DNA of 64,000 nucleotides from Paenibacillus_E sp052115445 (GTDB lineage Bacteria; Bacillota; Bacilli; Paenibacillales; NBRC-103111). Positions 51,687 through 60,179 of the stretch are shown here, in pieces. The notes beneath the pieces are model-generated. The model was not told the origin of the DNA and did not search any database. It worked only from the letters and a program-made list of their open reading frames with translations. Positions within the stretch are counted from its first letter, which is position 1, and every line of letters begins with the position of its first letter. Position numbers and translations under genes: made by a program. Location: assembly GCF_052115445.1 (NCBI RefSeq), contig NZ_JBFRGR010000011.1:1-64000 (forward strand), given 5' to 3'.

Positions 51687-52526
51687 ATGACAGCTTGGCG
51701 ATTTATACATACAGGGGATCGTTCTCCTGCTGAAAATATGGCGTTAGATGAAGCGATACTTACCGCTCACAGTGAAGGCAAAGTTCCGCCAACGGTGCGT
51801 TTCTACGGATGGAATCCTGCAACGTTATCTATTGGTTATTTTCAAAAGGCGGCCGAAGTGGATCAGGAAGCGGTAGCGAACGAGGGAATTGGCTTTGTGA
51901 GACGGCCTACTGGCGGGAGAGCTGTGCTGCACGATAAAGAGTTGACGTATAGCATCATCGTAGCAGAGGATTATCCAGGCATTCCCCGCAATGTGACGGA
52001 AGCTTATCGCGTGTTGAGTGAGGGGTTATTGCAAGGTTTTCGTGCGCTAGGCCTAGCAGCAGAAATGGTGCAGTTGGCAAGCGATGAGGAAAAAGAGAAA
52101 TACGCCTCCGCTGGTTCTGCGGCATGCTTCGATTCACCGTCTTGGTACGAGCTGGTTGTGGAAGGTCGTAAAGTGGCAGGCAGCGCACAGGTTCGGCAGA
52201 AAAACGTCGTGCTTCAGCATGGCTCGATCCTGCTGGATATGGATACGGATCAATTATTTCGGATGCTGCGCTTCTCGAATGAGAAGGTGGCAGATCGTAT
52301 GAAACAAAGCTTTCTGAAGAAAGCGGTGGCCATTAATGAATTGCTGCACGCGCAAGGGAAAGCGGAAGTTACATTAGGTGAAGTGGAGGAAGCGTTCCGG
52401 CGTGAAATCGCGCTAGGCCTTGGTGTCGAACTCGTTGAGTCGTCGTTGACGGATTATGAGGTTGAACTTACGGCGCGTCTTGTTGCCGAGAAATACGGCA
52501 CGGATGAGTGGAATTTACGGCGTTAG
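51687..52526 (+). CDS. lipM: Octanoyltransferase LipM
   Basis: 279 residues. LipM moves octanoate from acyl carrier protein to GcvH, the first step of lipoate assembly in Bacillus. The acyl-accepting Cys is Cys147 (SAACFDSPSWYEL) and the catalytic Lys is Lys162 (EGRKVAGSAQ). RRPTGGRAVLHDKELTYS matches the lipoyl-binding loop. I start at ATG 51687: AAAGGAAG is 9 nt upstream and the family N-terminus (MTAWRFIHTGDRSPAENMALDEAI) fits exactly; an earlier ATG at 51645 lacks a ribosome site. The gcv genes are not next to it. Confidence 0.93.
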   Translation: MTAWRFIHTGDRSPAENMALDEAILTAHSEGKVPPTVRFYGWNPATLSIGYFQKAAEVDQEAVANEGIGFVRRPTGGRAVLHDKELTYSIIVAEDYPGIPRNVTEAYRVLSEGLLQGFRALGLAAEMVQLASDEEKEKYASAGSAACFDSPSWYELVVEGRKVAGSAQVRQKNVVLQHGSILLDMDTDQLFRMLRFSNEKVADRMKQSFLKKAVAINELLHAQGKAEVTLGEVEEAFRREIALGLGVELVESSLTDYEVELTARLVAEKYGTDEWNLRR

Positions 52527-52922
52527 CAGGTTAACAGAAGTGGGAAAGTGGATGATATCGAAGATTGCTCCTTAAGGTGCGTAGTGAGATGGAATGCTCC
52601 AGTTATCTTTCCTGTAACTTTGTGAAAGGCAAGCTCCTTCTTCAGCAAAGTAGAGAGGAATAAAGGGATTTCATGCAGCTAAAATAGAGGAAATGGCTGA
52701 CTTTTTAGGAATAACTGGACTATGTGCAGGTAATATCAGCTATTCTTAGCCGCGTGGTCAGAAATCGCTGAATTAGCTGTAGGTTTTCCAGTTATTCAAG
52801 TAATTGACCGAAAATGATCTAAAATAGCTGGAGTTTTTCCAGTTAGTTGATTCATCTAGCTTCATCCAAATAAAGGACAGCCCTCGGGTAGATGAATCTA
52901 CTCAAGGGACTGTCCTTTTTTC
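52527..52922. other. Spacer with degenerate AT-rich repeats and a terminator
   Basis: No coding frame that I can support. Words such as AGCTAAAATAG / CTAAAATAGCTGGA and CCAGTTATT recur between about 52675 and 52855, sometimes inverted. They resemble the TGTAGTTAATT words at 30290-30480. A terminator closes the stretch. Confidence 0.5.
52872..52921. terminator. Bidirectional terminator
   Basis: AAAGGACAG (52872-52880) pairs with CTGTCCTTT (52910-52918), with inner arms GTAGAT/ATCTAC. T6 on plus; on minus the tail is TTTATTT. It ends the ABC-importer operon on minus. Confidence 0.88.
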
Positions 52923-53717
52923 TCATCCGAGTACGACTCGGTCATCTGCTAACTTATTGCCGCTGATATGTTCAAACTCACCGAGAAGCTGTGCTACCGT
53001 GAGGTTCTTCTTCCGTTCTTCGTTCACATCAAGAATGATGCGACCTTTATCCATCATGATCAGGCGATTGCCGAGACGAATCGCTTGCTCCATATTGTGC
53101 GTGACCATGAGTGTGGTCAGCTTCATTTCGCGCACGATTTCCTCGGTCAATCGTGTGATCAGTTCAGCCCGCGCGGGATCGAGCGCGGCTGTATGCTCAT
53201 CGAGCAGCAGGATCTGCGGCTCGGTGAACGTCGCCATGAGCAAGCTGAGGGCTTGTCGCTCGCCGCCGGAGAGCAGACCGACCTTCGCGCGCAGACGGCT
53301 TTCCAAGCCGATACCGAGGCGCTGCAGCTGTTCCAGGAACAACGCGCGCTTCCGCGCGTTGGTGCCGAAGCTGAGCCCGCGCTTCTTGCCGCGGGCATAC
53401 GCCATGGCGAGATTCTCCTCGATGGTCATACGAGGAGCGGTCCCCGCCATGGGGTCTTGAAAGACGCGGCCGATCCAGCGGCTGCGCTTGTACTCCGGCA
53501 GATGGTGTATGACTTCACCATCTATGCGTACTTCGCCGGCGTCTGGCGTCATGACGCCGGAGATGATGTTCATCAGCGTCGATTTACCGGCGCCGTTACT
53601 TCCGATGACCGTGACGAAGTCACCGGGCTTCAGGGCTAGGTTAATGCCGATGAGCGCAATTTTCTCATCGGCGGAACCAGGATTAAAGAGCTTGGAAACG
53701 TTCGAGAGCTGCAGCAT
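52923..53717 (-). CDS. ABC ATPase of a TrpX-type importer
   Basis: 264 residues: Walker A GSNGAGKST (about 38-46), signature LLSGGERQALSLLMA, Walker B ILLLDEHTAALDP (His where Pro is usual in DEPT), and MVTHNMEQA as the H loop. It drives the importer formed with the next two genes upstream on the minus strand. Its ATG overlaps the permease stop, showing coupling. The central part (about 53150-53560) is markedly GC-rich compared with its surroundings. Confidence 0.92.
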   Translation of the reverse strand: MLQLSNVSKLFNPGSADEKIALIGINLALKPGDFVTVIGSNGAGKSTLMNIISGVMTPDAGEVRIDGEVIHHLPEYKRSRWIGRVFQDPMAGTAPRMTIEENLAMAYARGKKRGLSFGTNARKRALFLEQLQRLGIGLESRLRAKVGLLSGGERQALSLLMATFTEPQILLLDEHTAALDPARAELITRLTEEIVREMKLTTLMVTHNMEQAIRLGNRLIMMDKGRIILDVNEERKKNLTVAQLLGEFEHISGNKLADDRVVLG

Positions 53718-54634
53718 TAACGCCCACCTCCTTTATTCATTTGCAACGCGAGCTCGAGGAGCTCAGCAGAGCGCTTCTTCGCATTCGCTTTTTGTTTGAA
53801 GGCTCGCTGCACCGATGGCAGAACGAGCGCGATAATAACGATAATCGCGGTAATTAACTTCAAGTCGGATGCTTTCAGCCACTCGACTCGAAGTGCTAAC
53901 GCAACAACAATCCGGTACACGATGGAACCGAGTACAGCAGCAAGTGTCGCTTGGAAAACGGAGCGAGCCCCAAAAATCGCTTCCCCAATAATAACGGAAG
54001 CTAGTCCAACCACGATCATCCCGATACCCATCGAGATGTCCGCAAAGCCGGATTGCTGAGCAATAAGTGCACCGGATAAAGCTACTAATCCATTTGACAA
54101 GCTCAAGCCTAGAATCGTTGTTCGGTCTGTATTGGCACCGAAGCTGCGAATCATGCGTGCGTTGTCCCCAGTTGCACGGAGAGCAAGACCCAGATCGGTA
54201 TGCAGGAACGCATCAAGCAACAATTTGAATACAATCACAATGATCAACACTACGGTAATTGGTGACATGGAAGAAAACAAAGTATCTACGCCAAGAAGCG
54301 AAATGTTCGGTTTGCCCATGATGCGCATATTAATCGAATACAAGGCAATCATCATGAGAATTCCGGACAGAAGCCCGTTAATTTTACCCTTCGTATGAAG
54401 CAGTCCTGTGCAAGCGCCAGCCACAAGTCCACCTGCAAAAGCGGCCAAACAAGCAAGAAGCGGTGAGTATCCATTGGCAATCAGAATGGCAGCAATGGCA
54501 CCGCCTGTTGTAAAGCTGCCATCCACCGTTAGATCGGGGAAATCAAGAATACGAAACGTAATATAAACACCTAGCGCCATCAACGCATAGAGAAGTCCTA
54601 GCTCGACGGCACCAGTCATTGAATCCATCATCAT
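53717..54634 (-). CDS. ABC permease of a TrpX-type importer
   Basis: 305 residues with about eight hydrophobic helices, of the branched-chain amino-acid type permease family: ELGLLYALMALGVYITFRILDFPDLTVDGSFTTGGAIAA and the LRATGDNARMIRSFGANTDRTTILGLSLSNGLVALSGAL signature. I start at 54634, where AGGAGG stands 4 nt upstream of three successive ATGs (54634, 54631, 54628); any of the three could be used. Preceded by the binding-protein gene. Confidence 0.9.
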   Translation of the reverse strand: MMMDSMTGAVELGLLYALMALGVYITFRILDFPDLTVDGSFTTGGAIAAILIANGYSPLLACLAAFAGGLVAGACTGLLHTKGKINGLLSGILMMIALYSINMRIMGKPNISLLGVDTLFSSMSPITVVLIIVIVFKLLLDAFLHTDLGLALRATGDNARMIRSFGANTDRTTILGLSLSNGLVALSGALIAQQSGFADISMGIGMIVVGLASVIIGEAIFGARSVFQATLAAVLGSIVYRIVVALALRVEWLKASDLKLITAIIVIIALVLPSVQRAFKQKANAKKRSAELLELALQMNKGGGR

Positions 54635-54701
54635 TATTCCTCCTAACTTTGAAAAAAAGAGGTGAACGAAAGTGACGTTCACCCCTTTAGTGTCTTTCTA
54701 C

Positions 54702-55757
54702 TCACTGAATAATATTTTTCTCTTTATCTTTTACTGCGGCTTTCATCGCATCGGTTACTTCGATGCCTTGTGCTTTAGCTGCTTTTAGGTTTAGGATGAG
54801 ATCCATTTTGTCAGGCACAGTTACTTTCATGTCTGCTGGTTTTTTACCATTTTTGAGGATGTCGACAGCCATTTGGCCTACTTGGTAGCCGTGATCATAG
54901 TATTTGAAGCCAACTGTTGCGAAAGCTCCTTTTTCAACGGTATCACGGTCACTGGAGAAGAATGGGATCTTCTTATCGTTCGCGATTTGAATGATACCAT
55001 CCACACCACTAACAACCGTATTATCAAGCGTAATCAAGAATGCGTCTGCACGACCAACAAGGGATTGTGCAGCTTGTTTAACTTCTGATGTGTTCGTAAC
55101 AGGTGCTTTAATTAGCTTGATGCCATGCTTGGTTAAAGATTGTTCAGCATTTTTGGCCATAATGACAGCATTTGGTTCTCCTTCATTTAGGACAAGACCA
55201 ACTGTCTTAATCTTCGGCATGTTAGCTGCAACGAAATCCATTAATTGGGCAATGGCCATTGGATTCGTATCGGAAGCTCCGGATACATTGCCGCCTGGCT
55301 TATCCAGATTGGTTACGATTTTGGCTGCAAGTGGGTCTGTAACCGCTGCGAAAAGAATCGGTGCTTTCTTCACTTGCTGTACCACTGCCTGTGCGGATGG
55401 TGTTGCAATTCCAAGTACAAGGTCATTGTCGGCGGATGCAATTTTTTGAGCGATGGATAAGTTATTCGGTTGATCGCCTTGTGCATTATTGAAGNCAACC
55501 TTCAGGTTCGTACCTTCTACGATGCCTGCATCTTTAAGTGCTGCAAGGAATCCCTGGCGTGTTGCATCTAACGATGGATGTTCAACAATTTGTGAAATCG
55601 CAATCTTGTAAGTTTTGGATGCGGCTGCTGTAGCTGCCGGAGTAGTTGAGGCTGCGCCACCTGCTGCAGGCGTTGGCTCAGCTTTTTGACCACAACCTGC
55701 GACTAACATAATAGCTGCTGATAATACGATGGATGTGAGTGCTTTCTTTTTCAACAA
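54702..55757 (-). CDS. ABC substrate-binding lipoprotein, TrpX type
   Basis: 351 residues. Lipobox VAGC (Cys22), then an Ala/Thr-rich linker and the ABC_sub_bind fold: YKIAISQIVEHPSLDATRQGFLAALKDAGIVEGTNL, PNNLSIAQKIASADNDLVLGIATPSAQAV and FSSDRDTVEKGAFATVGFKYYDHGYQVGQMAVDIL. Related systems import tryptophan or other aromatic compounds, but the ligand is not given by sequence. TTG start (a second TTG follows at once) with GAGGGG 5 nt upstream; N at 55495 gives unknown residue 88. A structured leader precedes it. Confidence 0.88.
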   Translation of the reverse strand: MLKKKALTSIVLSAAIMLVAGCGQKAEPTPAAGGAASTTPAATAAASKTYKIAISQIVEHPSLDATRQGFLAALKDAGIVEGTNLKVXFNNAQGDQPNNLSIAQKIASADNDLVLGIATPSAQAVVQQVKKAPILFAAVTDPLAAKIVTNLDKPGGNVSGASDTNPMAIAQLMDFVAANMPKIKTVGLVLNEGEPNAVIMAKNAEQSLTKHGIKLIKAPVTNTSEVKQAAQSLVGRADAFLITLDNTVVSGVDGIIQIANDKKIPFFSSDRDTVEKGAFATVGFKYYDHGYQVGQMAVDILKNGKKPADMKVTVPDKMDLILNLKAAKAQGIEVTDAMKAAVKDKEKNIIQ

Positions 55758-55788
55758 AATTACCCCTCTCTAAGTTCCCAGATGTTGC

Positions 55789-55857
55789 TTGGACGCATTG
55801 CTCTCGCACCACTTTAACGCTTTCGTTCAGCAAAGCATGAGAGGCGAGGTGTCCAAG
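55789..55857 (-). promoter_or_regulatory. Structured 5' leader, candidate riboregulator
   Basis: CTTGGAC (55789-55795 on plus) and GTCCAAG (55851-55857) form a perfect 7-bp closing stem. Inside, CTCTC/GAGAG and GCTTT/AAAGC pair, and CTCGC/GCGAG offers a competing stem. The element lies between a likely promoter and the TTG start, ending about 30 nt before it. It does not match T-box, SAM, purine or lysine motifs that I know. Confidence 0.45.
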
Positions 55858-55989
55858 TAGTTTTATAATCAACCATAGTTTAATTGGCTCATGGGGTTTC
55901 CGTCAATTGTTTTATCCGAATGTGTGATTATTTTGTGAATATTTGTCGGGAGGAAACATGACATACGGATGTAGAGATGGGGTTTGTAC

Positions 55990-56046
55990 GCAAAAAAAGA
56001 AGACAGCCTTAGAAGCCAGATGAGATGACTTGGACTAGGGCTGCCC
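55990..56046 (-). terminator. Terminator of the aminotransferase gene
   Basis: On minus, AGCCCTAGTCC pairs with the downstream CTAAGGCT across an irregular stem, followed by TCTTC and T7. It lies 20-75 bp past the stop of the aminotransferase. Confidence 0.7.
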
Positions 56047-56065
56047 TTGTATGGGGGGAGTGTCT

Positions 56066-56896
56066 TTAGTTGAGAAAGGTTCTTTCAAATTCGGCTTGAA
56101 GTTTCTGGGTTGTTGGACCAGGTACTCCTGAACCGATAGATTGTCCATCTATTTGAAGGACTGGTGTAATTTCTACCGTCGTACNTGTGATAAAAGCTTC
56201 ATCAGCCTGTAGAAGTTGTTCCGTCGTGAAAGATTCTTCTTTGACTGGTATTTGTAAGGCATGCGCAATTCGGAGTACGACAGCACGTGTAATCCCATGC
56301 AGAATCAAGTGATTGGCAGGGTGCGTGTAGAGAACCTGATCTCTCACCATCATCAAATTCGAGGCACTGCATTCGGTTACCGTGCCTTCACGATGAAGCA
56401 CGACTTCTTGTACACCATGATCTAATGCAGCTTGCTTGGCAAGTACATTTGGCAGCAAATTTAGGGTCTTGAGATCGCACCGTAACCACCGAATATCAGG
56501 CTGTGTAACGGCGTTGATGCCATTCTTAATGGTTGCTAAAGGACGCTTCACCTCAGAGCAATAGGCGAGTACAATCGGCTCAGCCTGTGTCGGGAATGGA
56601 TGCGCGCGAGGCGCCTCTCCACGAGTAATTTGCAAATAAACCGTGCCCTCGATGAGGTTGTTGTGCCCAATGAGCTTGTTCAATATAGTTAGAATTTCAT
56701 CACTTGAATGAGGTAGGGAGAGGCGTACTTCACTAGCTGTTCGTTCGAGCCGCTGCATATGTGCAGCACCTTCATAAAGCTGACCATTGTAGACGCGAAA
56801 CACTTCATAAATACCGTCACCGAAGTAATAGCCGCGATCATCAGGTGAGATTTGAATGTCTTGTTTATGTACGAATTCGTTTTTATAAAAATACAT
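56066..56896 (-). CDS. dat: D-amino-acid aminotransferase
   Basis: 276 residues, fold-type IV PLP enzyme close to Bacillus D-alanine aminotransferase, which makes D-glutamate for peptidoglycan. Lys143 in IRWLRCDLKTLNLL carries PLP, and Arg98/His100 (TRGEAPRAHPFP) form the carboxylate trap of D-specific members. Start at ATG 56896 because AAGGAG is 9 nt upstream and the family N-terminus begins there. The N at 56185 makes one codon NGT within FIT-x-TTVEITP, where relatives have Ser, so the base is probably A. Confidence 0.92.
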   Translation of the reverse strand: MYFYKNEFVHKQDIQISPDDRGYYFGDGIYEVFRVYNGQLYEGAAHMQRLERTASEVRLSLPHSSDEILTILNKLIGHNNLIEGTVYLQITRGEAPRAHPFPTQAEPIVLAYCSEVKRPLATIKNGINAVTQPDIRWLRCDLKTLNLLPNVLAKQAALDHGVQEVVLHREGTVTECSASNLMMVRDQVLYTHPANHLILHGITRAVVLRIAHALQIPVKEESFTTEQLLQADEAFITXTTVEITPVLQIDGQSIGSGVPGPTTQKLQAEFERTFLN

Positions 56897-57050
56897 GTGG
56901 GTGCGCTCCTTAGGAATAAAATAATTATGGAACATATGTTCTAAATAATGCCTTGTTGTGGTATCCTACTTATAGGTTAACAAAGGATGAGAGACGCGTC
57001 AAAGCTAGTAAATTCGTGACTAGAGTGAATTTGGTTCTTTTGCCAATGGT

Positions 57051-57100
57051 ACATCCATATGTTGTGTAGTATAATAATTTGGCACTACCATATATTGAGA
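57051..57100 (+). promoter_or_regulatory. Probable NrdR box pair and promoter of nrdJ
   Basis: Two similar sites, CCATATGTTGTGT (57055-57067) and CCATATATTGAGA (57088-57100), are 33 bp apart, about three helical turns. Their cores match the NrdR consensus acaCwATATwTwGtgt in its right half. TATAAT at 57070-57075 lies between them. NrdR represses ribonucleotide reductase genes when dATP is high, and this geometry is typical. Confidence 0.6.
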
Positions 57101-57174
57101 AATAAGGGCTACTAACTCTTGTAGCGACTATCTTAAATGCAGCTGAATATGTAGTCTATTGGGAGGCTTATGGC

Positions 57175-59814
57175 ATGGGGAATGTTTATGAGAGCAAGAA
57201 GTTAACGGGATTAAGTGAGAAAATCTTTTTGGATCGCTACGCACTTAAGAACGCAGATACGAGTCATGCGAAAGTGGGGGATACCGTCCTCGTTTTGACC
57301 AAGGATGATCCCAAATTCCCAGCTAAAGAGGTTGGAGAAATTATTAGTCGTGAAGGAAATACCGTGAAAGTTCGAACGCGCAGTGGGGAAACCGTGGAAT
57401 CTGCAGTTGAGAAGCTAACGTTAAATATGGAGAAAACACCGGAAGAAATGTGGGATCGCTTGGCAGGAGCGATGGCTTCGGTTGAAAAGACAGCGGAGAA
57501 GCGTCAGGAATGGACGGAGAAATTCAGATACATTCTGAACGATTGGAAGCTTGTACCTGGGGGCCGGATTGCAGCAGGCGCGGATGCGAGTGATGAATTG
57601 ACTTTGTTCAATTGCTACGTTATTCCTTCACCGAAGGATAGTCGCGGCGGGATTATGAACACGTTGACTGAAATGACAGAAATTATGTCACGCGGTGGTG
57701 GCGTTGGCATTAATCTGTCTTCACTTCGTCCGAGACGTTCAGTGGTGAAAGGCGTTAATGGATCGTCCAGCGGTGCTGTTTCGTGGGGTGGATTATTTAG
57801 CTATACGACGGGTTTGATCGAGCAAGGCGGTAGCCGCCGTGGGGCATTAATGCTCATGATTAATGATTGGCATCCGGATCTGGAGGATTTCATTACGGTG
57901 AAGTCCACCATGGGGCAGATTACGAACGCGAACTTATCTGTGTGCGTAAGCAATGGCTTCATGAAAGCAGTGAAGGAAGATCTGGAGTGGGAACTGGTGT
58001 TCCCAGATACAACAGATCCAGAGTACAATGAGTTGTGGGATGGTAATTTAGACGCGTGGAAGAAATTAGGCAAAGCTGTTAAGCCTTATCGCACGGTTCG
58101 CGCGCGTGATGTTTGGCACTCGATTATTGAGTCGGCATGGAAATCCGCTGAACCTGGCGTAGTTTTCTTGGAATATTACAATCAGATGTCCAACAGCTGG
58201 TATTTTAATCCTATTATTTGTACGAATCCGTGTGGTGAACAAGGACTTCCGGCATGGGGTGTCTGTAATTTATCAGCGATCAATCTGTCGAAGTTCTATG
58301 ATGCGGAGAATCATGATGTGGATTGGAAAGAACTTGCTACCGTCGTACGCTATTCAACGCGTTTTCTGGATAATGTTATTGACAAAACGCCGTATCATTT
58401 TGAAGAAAATCGGGTGAATCAGCAAAATGAGCGTCGGGTAGGACTAGGTACGATGGGTCTGGCGGAGCTTATGATTCTTTTGAAAATACGGTACGGCAGC
58501 CCTGAATCACTCGAGTTCTTGGACAAGATTTATGGGTTCATGGCGAGAGAAGCGTATCTGGCTTCATCTGAGATTGCAGGCGAGAAGGGATCCTTCCAAG
58601 CCTTTATCGAAGATAAATTCATGGAAAGTGGCTTCATGCGCAAAATGACAGAGGTATATCCTGAGGTTGGCGAGGCCATTCATCAGAATGGTATGCGTAA
58701 CGTGACGGTCATTACCCAAGCACCAACAGGAAGTACGGGGACAATGGTTGGCACATCGACAGGGATCGAGCCCTACTTCGCATTCGAGTACTATCGTCAA
58801 AGTCGCCTAGGCTTCGATAAGCAGTATGTGCCGATTGCGCAGAATTGGAAAGACGCGAATCCAGATCAAGATCTGCCTGATTACTTCGTCACCTCCATGA
58901 GCTTGTCCGCTGAAGACCATATTCGTGCACAAGCCGCCATTCAGACTTGGGTGGATAGCTCGATTTCGAAGACAGCTAACTGTCCAGCTGATTTCACGGT
59001 TGAGGAAACGAAACGACTCTATGAATTGGCGTATGATCTGGGCTGTAAAGGCGTGACCATCTACCGCGATGGCAGCCGTGATGTACAGGTATTGAGCACG
59101 AGCTCGGATAAGAAGGAAGAAGTGAAAGTGGAGGCTCAGCCGGAAGTAGCTCCAGTAGCTGTCGCTGCAGAGGCTGTTGTAGATGAGGAGAGCTTATCGC
59201 GTCTGTCTGGCAAGCTTGTGGTGAATGTGGATGCGAAGACGGAACAGGTCTTTGATAAGCAATACAAGCGTCGTCCGCAAATTTTACGTGGCGCTACCTA
59301 TAAAGTGAATACCCCATTCGGTATGGCGTATATCACGATCAATGATATGAATGGCACACCGAGCGAGATTTTCCTCAACGTAGGAAAAGCAGGGTCCGAC
59401 GTGTTCGCGATGTCCGAAGCACTCGGCCGCGTATGCTCCTTGTTCTTGCGCTATGGCGATCACGGGGATAAAGTGAAGCTGCTCGTGAAGCACTTGAAGG
59501 GCATTGGCGGCTCCGGCGCCATTGGATTCGGCAACAACCGCGTCGAGTCGATCGCAGACGCGGTTGCCAAAGCGCTCGAGCAGCACGACGAAGTGATGAG
59601 CGAGCCTGACGATGCGCGGAACTACGTGACCGCGACGAGTGAAGTTGTTGAGGCAGCGCCGGCTGGGGGCGCTGCTGGTGGTGGCGGGCACACGGCTCCG
59701 AGCGCGACGAGTGTCGCGGCGATGGACCTATGCACGGCGTGTGGTTCCGCTTCGCTGGTGAACAGCGAAGGGTGTAAGAATTGTATCAACTGCGGATATA
59801 GCAGATGTTCATAG
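57175..59814 (+). CDS. nrdJ: Adenosylcobalamin-dependent ribonucleotide reductase (class II)
   Basis: 879 residues. It reduces ribonucleotides to deoxyribonucleotides using a cobalamin-derived thiyl radical. The redox Cys is Cys147 (TLFNCYVIPSPKD). The radical/active-site segment is NPCGEQ with Cys353, followed by GLPAWGVCNLSAINLSKF. The C-terminus has a spacer (EAAPAGGAAGGGGHTAPSAT) and a Cys cluster (CTACGSASLVNSEGCKNCINCGYSRC) that probably re-reduces the active site. GGGAGG is 8 nt before the ATG. No B12 riboswitch is seen upstream; NrdR control is likely. CbiZ may supply its cofactor. Confidence 0.95.
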   Translation: MGNVYESKKLTGLSEKIFLDRYALKNADTSHAKVGDTVLVLTKDDPKFPAKEVGEIISREGNTVKVRTRSGETVESAVEKLTLNMEKTPEEMWDRLAGAMASVEKTAEKRQEWTEKFRYILNDWKLVPGGRIAAGADASDELTLFNCYVIPSPKDSRGGIMNTLTEMTEIMSRGGGVGINLSSLRPRRSVVKGVNGSSSGAVSWGGLFSYTTGLIEQGGSRRGALMLMINDWHPDLEDFITVKSTMGQITNANLSVCVSNGFMKAVKEDLEWELVFPDTTDPEYNELWDGNLDAWKKLGKAVKPYRTVRARDVWHSIIESAWKSAEPGVVFLEYYNQMSNSWYFNPIICTNPCGEQGLPAWGVCNLSAINLSKFYDAENHDVDWKELATVVRYSTRFLDNVIDKTPYHFEENRVNQQNERRVGLGTMGLAELMILLKIRYGSPESLEFLDKIYGFMAREAYLASSEIAGEKGSFQAFIEDKFMESGFMRKMTEVYPEVGEAIHQNGMRNVTVITQAPTGSTGTMVGTSTGIEPYFAFEYYRQSRLGFDKQYVPIAQNWKDANPDQDLPDYFVTSMSLSAEDHIRAQAAIQTWVDSSISKTANCPADFTVEETKRLYELAYDLGCKGVTIYRDGSRDVQVLSTSSDKKEEVKVEAQPEVAPVAVAAEAVVDEESLSRLSGKLVVNVDAKTEQVFDKQYKRRPQILRGATYKVNTPFGMAYITINDMNGTPSEIFLNVGKAGSDVFAMSEALGRVCSLFLRYGDHGDKVKLLVKHLKGIGGSGAIGFGNNRVESIADAVAKALEQHDEVMSEPDDARNYVTATSEVVEAAPAGGAAGGGGHTAPSATSVAAMDLCTACGSASLVNSEGCKNCINCGYSRCS

Positions 59815-59818
59815 TAAG

Positions 59819-59848
59819 AGCCAGGGCGGGTGCCCTGGCTTTTTTTTG
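59819..59848 (+). terminator. Terminator of nrdJ
   Basis: AGCCAGGGC (59819-59827) and GCCCTGGCT (59832-59840) form a perfect 9-bp stem with a 4-nt loop, followed by T8. Confidence 0.95.
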
Positions 59849-59978
59849 TTGTGAAATTCCAGAATTAATTGGAATTGCTCCATAATTCCATAGACGGTTT
59901 GTTACAGAATTCGTTTGAAAATTGATTTTATACATTAGGGTGAATAATTATACAAAAACAAGGTCAGTCGATATTATA

Positions 59979-60179
59979 TCGTCTGATCCACCGATTATTC
60001 TGGCGGATGAGCCTACAGGTGCATTGGATTTGAAGACGGGTGCGGAGATCATGGATATTTTCAGTCGGTTGAATGAGCAGGGGAGAATGATTATATTGAT
60101 TACGCATGATCGGTAGGTTGCAGAGCAGGCGAAACGGGTTGTGCGATTTCGCGATGGGCGGTTGGTGGGCAATGCATAG
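59979..60179 (+). pseudogene. ABC transporter ATPase C-terminal remnant with nonsense mutation
   Basis: The frame reads SDPPIILADEPTGALDLKTG (Walker B region of a LolD/MacB-type ATPase), then IMDIFSRLNEQGRMIILITHDR and a TAG at 60114-60116, then VAEQAKRVVRFRDGRLVGNA to a second stop. Intact relatives have Glu after the Arg (THDREVAEQA), so a GAG to TAG change fits. Everything upstream of Walker B is gone. Confidence 0.8.

Larger units (their letters stand above)
55758..56065. other. Leader and spacer of the TrpX-type operon
   Basis: It contains the structured leader at 55789-55857, a likely minus-strand promoter (TTGACG about 55910-55905, 18 bp, TAAACT) and, at the far end, the terminator of the aminotransferase gene. 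No gene that I can support. Confidence 0.55.

Noticed and set aside
55758..55870. T-box leader for a tryptophan importer
   Set aside because: No TGGNACC antiterminator sequence or specifier-loop arrangement; the element has TGGTGCG instead.
55678..55872. Small minus-strand gene upstream of the TrpX-type binding protein
   Set aside because: The frame covers the structured leader and overlaps the binding-protein start in another frame; no ribosome site and no protein-like pattern.
56936..57174. Cobalamin riboswitch before nrdJ
   Set aside because: No B12 box or its long conserved core fits in the 240-bp spacer.
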